From positions 558,001 through 622,000 of the forward strand of contig NZ_STGQ01000002.1 in the NCBI RefSeq assembly GCF_004916975.1: a DNA stretch of 64,000 bases, given 5' to 3'. This DNA comes from Paenibacillus dokdonensis (lineage in GTDB: Bacteria; Bacillota; Bacilli; Paenibacillales; Paenibacillaceae). The notes below the pieces were generated by a model. It saw nothing but the letters and a program-made list of their open reading frames with translations, was not told the origin of the DNA and ran no database searches. Numbering within the stretch: the first letter of the stretch is position 1; every line of letters begins with the position of its first letter. Of this stretch, positions 54,866 through 63,764 are shown one piece after another. The position numbers and the translations under genes are program-made.

Positions 54866-55060
54866 ATGGGTGAAAAATCCGAATTCGAACCGGGAGATAA
54901 AGCTCCGAACCCTGGTGTATACATGGAGGTTGGCGAGGCCAGCTTTCATACCGAAATCCAGGACCCCCAGATGATCACGATGGAGCGAGGCGAGACCTTC
55001 CCGCAGACCACCAACAAAGACCGGAAGTGGAAAAAGAAAAGCAAAGCGAAGGTCCATTAA
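54866..55060 (+). CDS. yjzC: YjzC family small protein
   Basis: A 64-residue protein matching the YjzC family (FEPGDKAPNPGVYMEVGE, then a PQMITMERGETFPQTTN core and a Lys-rich tail). Function unknown; the gene is widespread in Bacillales. AGGAGG lies 8 nt before the ATG. It is a plus-strand single gene divergent from rpsF. Confidence 0.85.
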   Translation: MGEKSEFEPGDKAPNPGVYMEVGEASFHTEIQDPQMITMERGETFPQTTNKDRKWKKKSKAKVH

Positions 55061-55384
55061 TTTTTTTTCGAAAATGATGCATAAAACGGCTTAACCTGCA
55101 GATAATACAATTAGACGGTTACGAGAGAGGTGTGGTTCCGTTGGGCCTGAGCTGCGTAACAAATCACTGGAAGTCAGAAACAGCATAACATTATAGAAGC
55201 GGAGGGACGTGCCAAAGACACTCTGTCTGGAGCAATCCCGGATTGCTCCTCGGCTTATCCAAAGTTTCAACTGACGTGTTAGTTGTAGAACGAATTCCAA
55301 AAATCCATTTAAGTACCGTCTGCCAAACAGAAGGACCTTCGGGTCCTTCTTTGGTTTGTGGACTTATTTCACTGAAATAAACAG
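55061..55384. other. Structured intergenic region, candidate non-coding RNA
   Basis: No supported gene. Two strong hairpins: GGAGCAATCC/GGATTGCTCC (55229-55249) and AGAAGGACC-TTCG-GGTCCTTCT (55329-55350), the latter with a stable tetraloop and a T-rich tail in both directions, so it can end a plus-strand transcript. The structure suggests either the yjzC 3' region or an unrecognised small RNA. Confidence 0.4.
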
Positions 55385-55418
55385 CAAAAAACCTCTGGCG
55401 ATGACGGGCCAAAGGTTT
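55385..55418 (-). terminator. Terminator after tRNA-Ser
   Basis: A stem of AACCT..TGGC/GCCA..AGGTT type, followed on the minus strand by TTTTTT. Confidence 0.7.
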
Positions 55419-55466
55419 TATCTGATTACGTTATTCTATGAAGTATATTTGATGAAAAAGGGAATG

Positions 55467-55557
55467 TGGCGGAAAGAGAGGGATTCGAACCCTCGCACGC
55501 CTTGCGACGCCTAACTGATTTCGAGTCAGCCCCCTTGGACCTCTTGGGTACCTTTCC
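55467..55557 (-). tRNA. tRNA-Ser(CGA), decoding UCG
   Basis: A 91-nt class II tRNA. Acceptor stem GGAAAGG/TCTTTCC, anticodon loop CTCGAAA (anticodon CGA), a long variable arm (GGCGTCGCAAGGCG), T-arm GAGGG-TTCGAAT-CCCTC and an encoded 3' GCCA. It is separate from other tRNA genes. Confidence 0.96.
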
Positions 55558-55615
55558 GCAGCAAAATTGATTGTATCATAACATTGTAAAATGTGCAAGA
55601 CAGGCTTTACAAATT

Positions 55616-55834
55616 TTACATTTCTTCTACTTCTCCCTCCGCTTCCTTGGAGCGGAGCACCTTTTTCATATTTTTCTCGAATTTGGCCCGGGGAATCAAT
55701 ACACTGTGCTGGCATCCGACACACTTAATCCGGATATCCATTCCCATGCGAATGACTTCCATTTCATTGCTGCCACATGGATGGTTCTTCTTCATTTGGA
55801 TGATATCCCCCAGCTGAAACACCTTGCGTTCCAT
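55616..55834 (-). CDS. DUF951 small protein
   Basis: A 72-residue protein of the DUF951 family (VFQLGDIIQMKKNHPCGSNE, then CVGCQHSVLIPRAKFEKN), with cysteines that could bind a metal. Usually found between mscS and ychF or a tRNA gene in Firmicutes. It lies 3 nt after mscS. AGGAGG precedes the ATG. Function unknown. Confidence 0.9.
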   Translation of the reverse strand: MERKVFQLGDIIQMKKNHPCGSNEMEVIRMGMDIRIKCVGCQHSVLIPRAKFEKNMKKVLRSKEAEGEVEEM

Positions 55835-55837
55835 TGC

Positions 55838-56758
55838 CTATTCTCCTCCTTTTTCATCCGAAGCTGCCAGTTCGGCCAGTGCTTGTTTTTGCATATCCTC
55901 GAACTCCATCGCCTGCTTGATATTCTCCAGAATCATCCGCTCTACCTCTGTTCGGGTATTAGGTACACATTGGGCTACGATCCGAATTACATATTCACTG
56001 GTATTCATGGATTGAATGCCAAGCACATCCGGTACAGCAATGATATTTCCATCCCGTTCCTGTATACCCGTCAACGCCGATTTGATCAAACTGACTGTAT
56101 CTTCAAGCGTTCTTTCGTTTTTGAATGGCAGATCCACCATAGCAAGTGCATTTGAGAACGAATAGTTGGTTACGCTTGTAATCATGCCGTTTGGCAGAAT
56201 ATAGGTCTCACCGTTCATATTCACAATCCGTGTGGAACGAAGTCCAATCAATTCAACCGTTCCTGTATACGTCCCCGTTTGAATAACATCTCCTACCGCA
56301 AACTGGTCCTCCAATATAATGAAGAATCCCGTAATGACATCCTTCACCAGGCTCTGTGCACCAAAACCGATTGCCAGGCCAAGCACGCCCGCACCGGCCA
56401 ACAGAGGCCCAAGATGAAAGTTGAATTCCGACAGGATCAACAAGACCATTACAAAGTTGCAGGTTACTGAGGTTACGTTTTTCATAAGTTCCGCAACCGT
56501 TGCGAACCGGCGGGGGTTCATATTCATCCGGCTTTGTTCCTGGCGTGCAAGCGACCGATCAATCAATTTGGAAACGACGCGAATGATGATACGGGTAACC
56601 AGAAAAAGGACGATAATCCGGATGCCCGAGAACAACACACTTGTCCACATATCCACATTCGTAAACCAATCCCACAGCTTGTCGCTGAAATTAACTGCTT
56701 TATCCACAGCCCCCTCCACGCCATCTGTTTTTATTTCCACCCAATATGGATTCATCAA
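55838..56758 (-). CDS. Small-conductance mechanosensitive channel (MscS family)
   Basis: A 306-residue channel with an N-terminal membrane domain (three helices), the pore helix and Gly/Ala-rich GLAIGFGAQSLVKDVITGFF motif, then the cytoplasmic beta and vestibule domains. It releases solutes on hypo-osmotic shock. The start is TTG 56758 (8 nt from AGGAGG) or the next ATG 56755. Confidence 0.93.
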   Translation of the reverse strand: MMNPYWVEIKTDGVEGAVDKAVNFSDKLWDWFTNVDMWTSVLFSGIRIIVLFLVTRIIIRVVSKLIDRSLARQEQSRMNMNPRRFATVAELMKNVTSVTCNFVMVLLILSEFNFHLGPLLAGAGVLGLAIGFGAQSLVKDVITGFFIILEDQFAVGDVIQTGTYTGTVELIGLRSTRIVNMNGETYILPNGMITSVTNYSFSNALAMVDLPFKNERTLEDTVSLIKSALTGIQERDGNIIAVPDVLGIQSMNTSEYVIRIVAQCVPNTRTEVERMILENIKQAMEFEDMQKQALAELAASDEKGGE

Positions 56759-56770
56759 CTCATCTACCTC

Positions 56771-57025
56771 CTAGCCTTCGATGCTTATATATCTATCATG
56801 ATTGTCTTTGTAGTAGATTCCTCTAATATCCACATGCTCCTGAACAATGATTTGCTGAACGGATGCAAGCTCATCCTTGGGAAATTGTATGGATAAAGCA
56901 CAGCCCGCCGTAATGGTCTTCGGTGTAGGAAAAAGATCTATTTCAATATCCGCATACTCCAGCAGCATTTCAGTTCGAAGCGCCTGCTGCGTCGAGTCGA
57001 AGGCAATCAACATCCACGATTCCAT
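56771..57025 (-). CDS. DUF3343 protein
   Basis: An 84-residue protein (MLIAFDSTQQALRTEMLLEYADIEIDLFPTP core) of the DUF3343 family, a small alpha/beta putative selenium- or sulphur-handling domain. The Cys in TAGCALSI is typical. The start is unclear: ATG 57025 or 57013 lack a good site, and the frame extends to 57088. It lies directly upstream of mscS and near a cysteine desulfurase-like gene. Confidence 0.7.
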   Translation of the reverse strand: MESWMLIAFDSTQQALRTEMLLEYADIEIDLFPTPKTITAGCALSIQFPKDELASVQQIIVQEHVDIRGIYYKDNHDRYISIEG

Positions 57026-57136
57026 TTCTTCAAGGCCCGCCTTCCGTTCAAATAAATTGCTTGTCCCGGGAAGTATAAAAACATGCAACCGTCCATATAC
57101 TAGATACTACCAATTGCATTTTGAAAGGAAGATTCT

Positions 57137-57742
57137 ATGACTCAGCTGCCTAACCCTTCCCAGCAACAGCAGCTTTCATGCTTAAAAATACCACATACTG
57201 ACCCTGAAATCCATTCTGCTATCATCCACCGTCTTTTGTTTTACTTATCCCAGGCTGAAGAAAAACAGCAGGTCATTATCGTATGTATTGGCACTGACCG
57301 TTCTACTGGGGATTGTCTCGGACCTTTGGTGGGGACAGCTCTGACACGCTATAAAAGTCCTTGGTTTCATCTGTTCGGAACTTTGGAAGAGCCTGTTCAT
57401 GCCGTAAATCTGCAGGAAACATTGTCCTCAATCTATGCTTTGTATGACAATCCTTTTGTCATTGGTATCGATGCTTGTCTCGGACAGTCCACCAGTGTGG
57501 GCTGCATCCAGGTTGCCAGCGGCCCTTTAAAACCCGGTGCAGGTGTACATAAAGAATTGCCGCCGGTTGGCGATATCCATTTGACAGGTATCGTTAATGT
57601 CGGCGGCTTCATGGAATATTTTGTATTGCAAAATACACGGTTAAGTCTGGTTGTACGTTTATCTGAAATTATTGCGACCAGTCTCCACTCTGCGATTCAG
57701 GAATGGAAATCACGCACTACCCTTGTTGCACGGCTAGACTGA
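57137..57742 (+). CDS. yyaC: Spore protease YyaC
   Basis: A 201-residue protein of the YyaC family, related to the germination protease GPR: VCIGTDRSTGDCLGPLVGT, VIGIDACLG and VGDIHLTGIVNVGGFMEYFVLQ. AAGGAAG precedes the ATG. It is one of the few plus-strand genes in this region and its last 26 nt overlap the end of the DUF4446 gene tail to tail. Presence supports a spore-forming host. Confidence 0.92.
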   Translation: MTQLPNPSQQQQLSCLKIPHTDPEIHSAIIHRLLFYLSQAEEKQQVIIVCIGTDRSTGDCLGPLVGTALTRYKSPWFHLFGTLEEPVHAVNLQETLSSIYALYDNPFVIGIDACLGQSTSVGCIQVASGPLKPGAGVHKELPPVGDIHLTGIVNVGGFMEYFVLQNTRLSLVVRLSEIIATSLHSAIQEWKSRTTLVARLD

Positions 57743-58217
57743 TCGCTTCCACTTCTTCCGGAGATAAGGCATACGTCGATTCGCCGGCCGCAAGCGGTTT
57801 GGCATAAACATAGGAGCTGTCACGGCTGTAAAGAGCTGAAATGACAACTCCATTTTTCTTTTCATCCATAATCGCAAGTGAAAAGCTCAGATCACTTCCT
57901 TGATCACTAAACGCATTGTAACGTTTGATGCCAACCTGCCCCTTTACCTGCTGCAGTTTGGTTAGAAGAATTTCCAGTGACTTACGCTGCTCCTCCTGCT
58001 CATCCTCAACGGAGTCCATTTGCACTTTCAAATCAATCAGCAGGGTCTCGAGATTCTCAACGCCACTCCCTGCCATCATCAAATCATATTTGCGGCGCAT
58101 TTTTCTAAGCTTCGCACCTTGTGTAAGCACCATAACGAGCAAGATCAAAATGAGGAGTATTACCCCGCCGATAAACCATTGCAGTTGTTCCATGATTAAA
58201 CTATTCAAGTCCGACAT
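57717..58217 (-). CDS. DUF4446 membrane-anchored protein
   Basis: A 166-residue protein with one N-terminal membrane helix (WFIGGVILLILILLVMVL), a coiled-coil (about 35-90) and a C-terminal DUF4446 beta domain (FSLAIMDEKKNGVVISALYSRD). Function unknown; usually located near parB and yyaC in Bacillales. Confidence 0.88.
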   Translation of the reverse strand: MSDLNSLIMEQLQWFIGGVILLILILLVMVLTQGAKLRKMRRKYDLMMAGSGVENLETLLIDLKVQMDSVEDEQEEQRKSLEILLTKLQQVKGQVGIKRYNAFSDQGSDLSFSLAIMDEKKNGVVISALYSRDSSYVYAKPLAAGESTYALSPEEVEAISLAVQQG

Positions 58218-58297
58218 TGCTGTTCATTCCTTTTCCTCATTCTTGATCTAACCGGTTATTCCTTATTTCCACTGACCACCGACAACGCATCTAGCCA

Positions 58298-59452
58298 TTA
58301 TGTTTTATCGAAAATTTTCTCTATTGCATCAATAAGTGTATCCACCTCATCAATTGAGGTATCTACTCCTACACTGACTCGAACCGCACCTGTCTGCAGC
58401 GTATCTGCGCCTTCATGCGCCAGCGGAGTACAATGCATGCCAGCACGAACGGCGATACCATATTCCCGGTCCAATTGGAAGGCAATTTCACTGGAATCCC
58501 GTTCAACAGACACGAACGAAACAATCCCTGTTCTGGGTTTGCCTTTTTCCGGACCCAATATACGCATACCTTTTATATTCTGGATACCTTCCATAATCCG
58601 CTGTGTTAAGTCCCATTCATGTTTATAAATCTGCTGAGGGGACAGCTCTAAGACTTTCTCGACACCAGCCTTCAAGCCTGCGATCCCCAACGTATTGGGC
58701 GTTCCTGCTTCATACCGGTCAGGACGAACCATGGGCTGCTCTTTTTCCTCCGACTGACTCCCTGTCCCTCCATGCAATAAGGGCTCTAAATCAATGGATG
58801 GGGATATGTATAACCCGCCTGTTCCTTGAGGACCAAGCAGCCCCTTATGTCCCGGAAAAGCCAGCAGATCCACATGCATGGCATTGACATCTAGATCAAG
58901 ACATCCCGCACTTTGAGCAGCATCGAGCAGAAATGCAGCACCCTGCTCATGTGCCAGTTCTCCAATCTCTGCTGCAGGCAAAATGCTGCCAAGCAAATTA
59001 GAGCTGTGACTGCAAACAACCAATTTGGGCCGCTTTGATAATGCTGCCTTTAGCTTTAGCATATCCAGCTCGCCTTGGTCATTTACCGGAACATATTCCA
59101 CCTCAATCCCGAGTGTTCTCTTCAAAAACTCCAACGGCCTTCTAACGGAGTTATGCTCAACCATCGTCGCAACGACCCGGTCACCTTTATGAAGCAGACC
59201 TTTGATTGCCAGATTCAAAGCTTCTGTTGTGTTATGTGTAAATACCACATCATTCGGGTTATGAACCCCAAACAATCGAGACAGCACCCTACGCGTCTCA
59301 AACAGTACTCTGCTTGCTTTGACTGCCATCTGATGGCTTCCGCGCCCAGGATTGGCTGCTGCCTCCTCCATAGCGATCTGCATCGCCTTCATGACCTCAG
59401 GAGGCTTAGGCCACGATGTGGCGGCATGGTCCAAATAAATAACGGGCTTCAC
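58298..59452 (-). CDS. Cysteine desulfurase-like class V aminotransferase
   Basis: A 384-residue PLP enzyme with DHAATSWPKP start, VVCSHSSNLLG, the PLP-lysine in FPGHKGLLGPQGTGGLY and the sulphur-carrying Cys in RAGMHCTPLAH, as in SufS/CsdA. It liberates sulphur from cysteine, possibly for cofactor assembly. GTG start at 59452 follows AAGGGGG. The exact partner is unknown; the nearby DUF3343 protein is a candidate. Confidence 0.9.
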   Translation of the reverse strand: MKPVIYLDHAATSWPKPPEVMKAMQIAMEEAAANPGRGSHQMAVKASRVLFETRRVLSRLFGVHNPNDVVFTHNTTEALNLAIKGLLHKGDRVVATMVEHNSVRRPLEFLKRTLGIEVEYVPVNDQGELDMLKLKAALSKRPKLVVCSHSSNLLGSILPAAEIGELAHEQGAAFLLDAAQSAGCLDLDVNAMHVDLLAFPGHKGLLGPQGTGGLYISPSIDLEPLLHGGTGSQSEEKEQPMVRPDRYEAGTPNTLGIAGLKAGVEKVLELSPQQIYKHEWDLTQRIMEGIQNIKGMRILGPEKGKPRTGIVSFVSVERDSSEIAFQLDREYGIAVRAGMHCTPLAHEGADTLQTGAVRVSVGVDTSIDEVDTLIDAIEKIFDKT

Positions 59453-59649
59453 AAGTTGTACCCCCTTCGAATCATGGCTTCCATTATAGAGTGACTTTAT
59501 TTTATTAGGGTACCACTTGTGGAATGTAGCAGCATGCTGTTTTTATATTGCGAATTGTTTTGCTCCCTGGAAATAGAGAATGACACATCCTTTTCCCCTA
59601 CCAGGGATACAGCCGGACATGTCACCTTGGCATTACCATAAGATCACTC

Positions 59650-60489
59650 TTACTGCAAAAGCTCTAACAGTCGTTCCAGATCCTGTTTGCTGTAATAGTT
59701 TAATTCAATTTTCCCTTTGTCTTTACTTTGCTTTATCTTAACGGTTGTTCTGAATCTTTCGCGTAAAGATTCTTCCAGATTATCAATGTAGGGATCACGC
59801 TTTTTCACTTTAACTTTGTTCTTGTCCACTGCTTTCCGATCCAAACTTTTAACAGCTTCCTCTAGATCTCTGACACTCCACTCATTGGCAACACATTGCT
59901 TGGCAAGCTGTTTAATGAGTGCCGGATCCTTCAACCCTACAATGGCACGCGCATGTCCCATAGATAATGTTCCACGTGAAACATAATCCTTCACTTCCTC
60001 TGGAAGCGATAGCAATCTCAGAAAATTGGCGATATGTGATCTTGATTTCCCTACCTTGAGCGATAACTCCTCCTGAGTGAGCGAATACTGATCCATCAGA
60101 CCTTGGTAAGCTACCGCAACTTCCATCGCATTCAGGTTCTCACGCTGCAGATTTTCAATCAATGCAATTTCCATAACCTGTTGATCACTGAAGCTTCGAA
60201 CAACTGCAGGGATCGTCGCTTTTCCGCAGAATTGCGAGGCACGGAACCGGCGTTCACCAGCAATGATTTCATATCCCTTCAAGACACTGCGCACAATAAT
60301 GGGCTGAATAACGCCATGCTGACGGATAGATTCAGCTAATTCCTGTATAGACTCCTCATTAAAGTCTTTTCGTGGCTGGTATGGATTCGCGCGCAGTTGG
60401 CTGAGTGGAATCTCCACGATTTTGTCATCATCATTGATGGAAAGGGAAGGGATCAAAGCATCGAGTCCTTTGCCCAGTCGTTTATTCAT
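59650..60489 (-). CDS. parB: Chromosome-partitioning protein ParB (Spo0J)
   Basis: A 279-residue ParB: CTPase domain with NPYQPR, GERRFRA and ENLQREN motifs, HTH region (QEELSLKVGKSRSHIANFLRLL) and C-terminal dimer domain. It binds parS, spreads as a clamp and loads SMC. A parS site lies inside the gene (59968-59983). It overlaps parA by 8 nt. Confidence 0.97.
   Translation of the reverse strand: MNKRLGKGLDALIPSLSINDDDKIVEIPLSQLRANPYQPRKDFNEESIQELAESIRQHGVIQPIIVRSVLKGYEIIAGERRFRASQFCGKATIPAVVRSFSDQQVMEIALIENLQRENLNAMEVAVAYQGLMDQYSLTQEELSLKVGKSRSHIANFLRLLSLPEEVKDYVSRGTLSMGHARAIVGLKDPALIKQLAKQCVANEWSVRDLEEAVKSLDRKAVDKNKVKVKKRDPYIDNLEESLRERFRTTVKIKQSKDKGKIELNYYSKQDLERLLELLQ
59968..59983. promoter_or_regulatory. 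parS site within parB
   Basis: TGTTCCACGTGAAACA, one base away from the perfect palindromic parS. The same site occurs within spo0J of Bacillus subtilis. Confidence 0.92.
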
Positions 60490-61243
60490 AAGAAATCACT
60501 TCCTTTGCCAACTCTAAATAAACTTCGGCACCTTTAGAACGAGGATCATACGTCATAATCGATTGTCCATGGGATGGCGCTTCACTCAAGCGTACATTCC
60601 GCGGAATAATCGTTCGATATACCTTCTCTTGAAAATACTTTTTAACTTCTTCAATCACCTGAATTCCGAGGTTTGTCCGTGCATCCAGCATGGTAAGTAG
60701 GACTCCTTCAATCTTAAGCGAGGTGTTCAGATGTTTTTGTACCAGACGCACAGAATTAAGAAGTTGGCTTAAGCCTTCCAGCGCGTAATATTCACACTGG
60801 ATCGGTATGATCACGGAATCAGCCGCTGTCAATGAATTAATCGTTAATATCCCCAATGATGGGGGGCAGTCGATCAGGACATAATCATAATTAGCCTTCA
60901 CGAGTTGAAGCGATTTTTTCAAACGAAGCTCCCGTGAAATGGTAGGAACCAATTCAATTTCCGCGCCCGCCAGCTGTATGGTAGCCGGAATAATATGCAG
61001 TCCTTCGACCTGTGTCTCAAGAATCGCTTCCTTGGGATGAACTTCGTTGATGATGACATCATAAATACAATTGGCAACATCAGCTTTATTCACACCCACA
61101 CCACTCGTGGTATTCCCTTGCGGGTCAATATCCACCAGCAGCACTCTTTTACCGAGTGAAGCCAAACCTGCACCGAGATTGACGGAGGTCGTAGTCTTCC
61201 CTACTCCGCCCTTTTGATTTGCTATGGCAATGATTTTGGACAC
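60482..61243 (-). CDS. parA: Chromosome-partitioning ATPase ParA (Soj)
   Basis: A 253-residue ParA with deviant Walker A KGGVGKTT (11-18), DIDPQGN and IDCPPSLGI motifs. It acts with ParB in origin segregation and regulates DnaA. GTG start at 61243, with GAGGTG 7 nt upstream. Confidence 0.97.
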   Translation of the reverse strand: MSKIIAIANQKGGVGKTTTSVNLGAGLASLGKRVLLVDIDPQGNTTSGVGVNKADVANCIYDVIINEVHPKEAILETQVEGLHIIPATIQLAGAEIELVPTISRELRLKKSLQLVKANYDYVLIDCPPSLGILTINSLTAADSVIIPIQCEYYALEGLSQLLNSVRLVQKHLNTSLKIEGVLLTMLDARTNLGIQVIEEVKKYFQEKVYRTIIPRNVRLSEAPSHGQSIMTYDPRSKGAEVYLELAKEVISYE

Positions 61244-61566
61244 TCAATTTCACCTCATTGTGTATGAAAACTCATCTTGTAGGTCACGGGATTATGTTAT
61301 ACAGCAAAACAATTGGCTGCATATATCCTGGAAGAAACATCATAGATGAGACAACCATCCACATCCGTCTATCCAGATACAAGCTGAAACGGCTTCGCTC
61401 TGCACAAGTGCATTTTTCCTTACAAAAGGAAATCCTGAGCCTGGAACCACAAGCTTCGATTTTCTCATCATTATTTGCTTAAAAGCGGCTATACAGCAAA
61501 ATGCAAACCGCTCCCTCCCCCTACATGCGGGCCTTAACAGAAGCCGTTTGCTCCTATACCATCAGC
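61244..61566. other. Intergenic region between noc and parA
   Basis: About 320 nt without a supported gene. A 74-codon plus-strand frame (61258-61482) has no ribosome binding site and no family resemblance. The parA promoter must lie here; no clear hexamers were singled out. A weak AGCGG/CCGCT pairing near 61487-61513 is present. Confidence 0.45.
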
Positions 61567-61590
61567 CAAAAAAAGCGGCCTACTAGCCGC
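61567..61590 (-). terminator. Intrinsic terminator of noc
   Basis: GCGGC-ctacta-GCCGC stem (61575-61590) followed on the minus strand by seven T. Confidence 0.85.
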
Positions 61591-61604
61591 AGCTGCAACA
61601 TGTA

Positions 61605-62420
61605 TTAACGCTTGGGAATTTGTATCACGATTTCGTAATGGTCTTCCCGATCATTTTCTGTCGTTTTAATGGACAACCCGGAATCAGAAACCATATCAAT
61701 GGATTGACGGATTGTATTCAACGCTAAACGTACATCTTTAGTAAAAGAAATACGTTTAGATTTCTTGATCTTAGATGCCTCTTTATAGTAAGCAACTCTT
61801 GCTTCCGTTTGTTTAACATTCAGTTCTTTGGAGATTACTTCAGATAGCAGCTTAAGCTGCAGTTCTTTTGTATCCAGAGACAGCAGTGCACGCGCATGCC
61901 GTTCTGTAATCTTACGCTCCATAAGAGCTGTCTTCACCTCTTCAGGCAGATGAAGCAAACGAATCTTATTGGCTATGGTCGACTGGCTCTTCCCGAGACG
62001 TTGTGCAAGGCTTTCCTGAGTCAATTGATGAAGGTCGATCAGCTTCTGGTAAGCTACCGCTTCCTCAATGGATGTCAGACCTTCACGCTGCAGATTTTCA
62101 ATTAACGCAATCGAAGCAGCTTGGGAATCATTAAATTCGCGAACTATCGCAGGGATTGTTTCCATCCCCAGTTTCGTTACAGCACGCCAGCGCCGTTCTC
62201 CGGCAATGATCTCATATTTGGAATTGCGAACACGAACAACAATCGGCTGGATAACACCATGAGTTTTGATGGTCTGACACAACTCATCAATCTTCTCATC
62301 ATCAAAAATCGTGCGGGGTTGATAAGGACTGCTAACAATCTCCCCCACTGGAATTTGTTTCACTTCATCACCGTTGTTTCGCTCCGTCAAACCAAACAAT
62401 TTAGAAAATTGTTCTTTCAT
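61605..62420 (-). CDS. noc: Nucleoid occlusion protein Noc
   Basis: A 271-residue ParB paralogue: [15 protein letters not shown] and [14 protein letters not shown] motifs and an HTH ([22 protein letters not shown]). The N-terminal amphipathic stretch (EQFSKLFGL) is the membrane-targeting helix typical of Noc, which keeps the division ring off the nucleoid. ATG at 62420 follows TAGGTGGT; GTG 62435 overlaps that site. Its order next to rsmG distinguishes it from parB. Confidence 0.94.
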   Translation of the reverse strand: MKEQFSKLFGLTERNNGDEVKQIPVGEIVSSPYQPRTIFDDEKIDELCQTIKTHGVIQPIVVRVRNSKYEIIAGERRWRAVTKLGMETIPAIVREFNDSQAASIALIENLQREGLTSIEEAVAYQKLIDLHQLTQESLAQRLGKSQSTIANKIRLLHLPEEVKTALMERKITERHARALLSLDTKELQLKLLSEVISKELNVKQTEARVAYYKEASKIKKSKRISFTKDVRLALNTIRQSIDMVSDSGLSIKTTENDREDHYEIVIQIPKR

Positions 62421-62953
62421 TCCGTATATTACCACCTAATTTCGTAATAGCACTTTGGCAAAGCGCTCGGTCAGCATCATTCACAGCAATCGACTTGCAT
62501 CGAATTCTCGAGTATTAAAATCTGTCTTTATACCGCTTTCAAGCTGCATGATTATCCCAAAATGAGCTCAAGGGATAAACACTTCAAGCGCCCTGCGCGC
62601 CGGTCAACCGTTACGTAAAATCGATATTATAACCTAGCCTCAACAACTCTCTCTATTCTACCACTTTTTTTCATATAATCCTATTCTCCAAAGTCCTCTT
62701 TTTTTCCTGCTGGACACTTATTTTTTCAAGTGCATTAAAGGCCTCTGCAGCTTCAGGAAATTCCCGCTTTTAACCATATTTATGGAGTGAAGTTCGGTAG
62801 AAAATATAGAATATAGGGTGTTCCAATGTGCACTTTTAAGTTCAACTTGAAACAGGAAAGGCTTGCAGCTCTTTTCTGGGATATCCCTCCATTTACTCTT
62901 TCCTCGGAGTAACTAAGAGCGATTAAAAAATAAGTTAAATTGCGCACAAAAAA
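62421..62953. other. Intergenic region upstream of noc
   Basis: About 530 nt, AT-rich in parts (62640-62700), without a supported gene. It should contain the noc promoter, since the preceding gene ends at the parS-terminator. Nothing else is assignable. No Noc-binding site (ATTTCCCGGGAAAT type) was seen. Confidence 0.45.
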
Positions 62954-62979
62954 AGGAATGTTTCACGTGAAACATTCCT
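62948..62979 (-). terminator. rsmG terminator built around a parS palindrome
   Basis: A 26-bp perfect palindrome (62954-62979) followed on the minus strand by TTTTTTT G. It meets the criteria of an intrinsic terminator and its centre is the parS site at 62959-62974. Confidence 0.75.
62959..62974. promoter_or_regulatory. parS site between rsmG and noc
   Basis: TGTTTCACGTGAAACA, the perfect 16-bp palindromic consensus for ParB binding. Confidence 0.97.
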
Positions 62980-63041
62980 CTTCATCTCTTTTTCTATGAA
63001 ACTCAGAAAACAAGTTCAATCCATAAGTAACGCTTCAATCA

Positions 63042-63761
63042 TCATAACGGTGTTTTAAGAGCCGTTCCTGCTTTTCGGGGATATTTCCGTGGTGTCGGGC
63101 CTGTTTTATCAATGATGATAATATGACGTTCCGATTCTTCAACGGGAAGCACAAAATTTTCCACACGATGGAGTTTGCCCTTTAACTCTTTTAAACTGTG
63201 GGAGGCTTCCTGCACTTCCACATCGGGATTGCTCCCCTTCATCGCTGCAAATATACCGCCCACCTTAACATAAGGAAGACAAAACTCATTCAGTACGGCA
63301 AGCTTGGCGACAGCCCGGGCAGTAACCAAATCATAGTTGTCGCGGTGGCCCGGTTTTTGTGCCCAGTCCTCCGCACGACCGTGCAGGAGTTCAACATGCT
63401 CAATTCCTGTCTCCTGCACGATATGCTTGAGGAAGTTAATTCGCTTGTTCAATGAATCAATGATGGTCAGCTGAAGATGAGGGAAACATATTTTAAGCGG
63501 AATCCCAGGAAACCCAGCACCTGAGCCGATATCAGCCATTGTCTTCATACTTTTGATATCCACATAGAACGCAAGGGTAATGGAATCAAAAAAATGCTTG
63601 GTGTAGACCTGTTCCCGATCCGTGATGCCGGTTAGATTCATCTTTTCATTCCAAAGCACCAGCTCATTAAAGTATGTTTCGAACTGATCCAATTGAGAAG
63701 GGCTGATCTCAATTCCCTTTTCAAGCAGCCGCTGTGTAAATGCCTCTTGTATATGGTCCAT
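63042..63761 (-). CDS. rsmG: 16S rRNA (guanine527-N7)-methyltransferase
   Basis: A 239-residue RsmG (GidB). It has the SAM-binding GSGAGFPGIPLKI motif and VTARAVAKLAVLNEFCLPYVK. It methylates G527 of 16S rRNA; loss gives low-level streptomycin resistance. It follows mnmG after 3 nt. Confidence 0.97.
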   Translation of the reverse strand: MDHIQEAFTQRLLEKGIEISPSQLDQFETYFNELVLWNEKMNLTGITDREQVYTKHFFDSITLAFYVDIKSMKTMADIGSGAGFPGIPLKICFPHLQLTIIDSLNKRINFLKHIVQETGIEHVELLHGRAEDWAQKPGHRDNYDLVTARAVAKLAVLNEFCLPYVKVGGIFAAMKGSNPDVEVQEASHSLKELKGKLHRVENFVLPVEESERHIIIIDKTGPTPRKYPRKAGTALKTPL

Positions 63762-63764
63762 ATA

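Noticed and set aside
61258-61482. A 74-codon plus-strand ORF between noc and parA
   Set aside because: No ribosome binding site, no recognisable domain and atypical composition; treated as chance.
62421-63041. Replication origin (DnaA boxes) near parS
   Set aside because: No cluster of TTATCCACA-type boxes is present; oriC is expected further right next to dnaA, outside the window.
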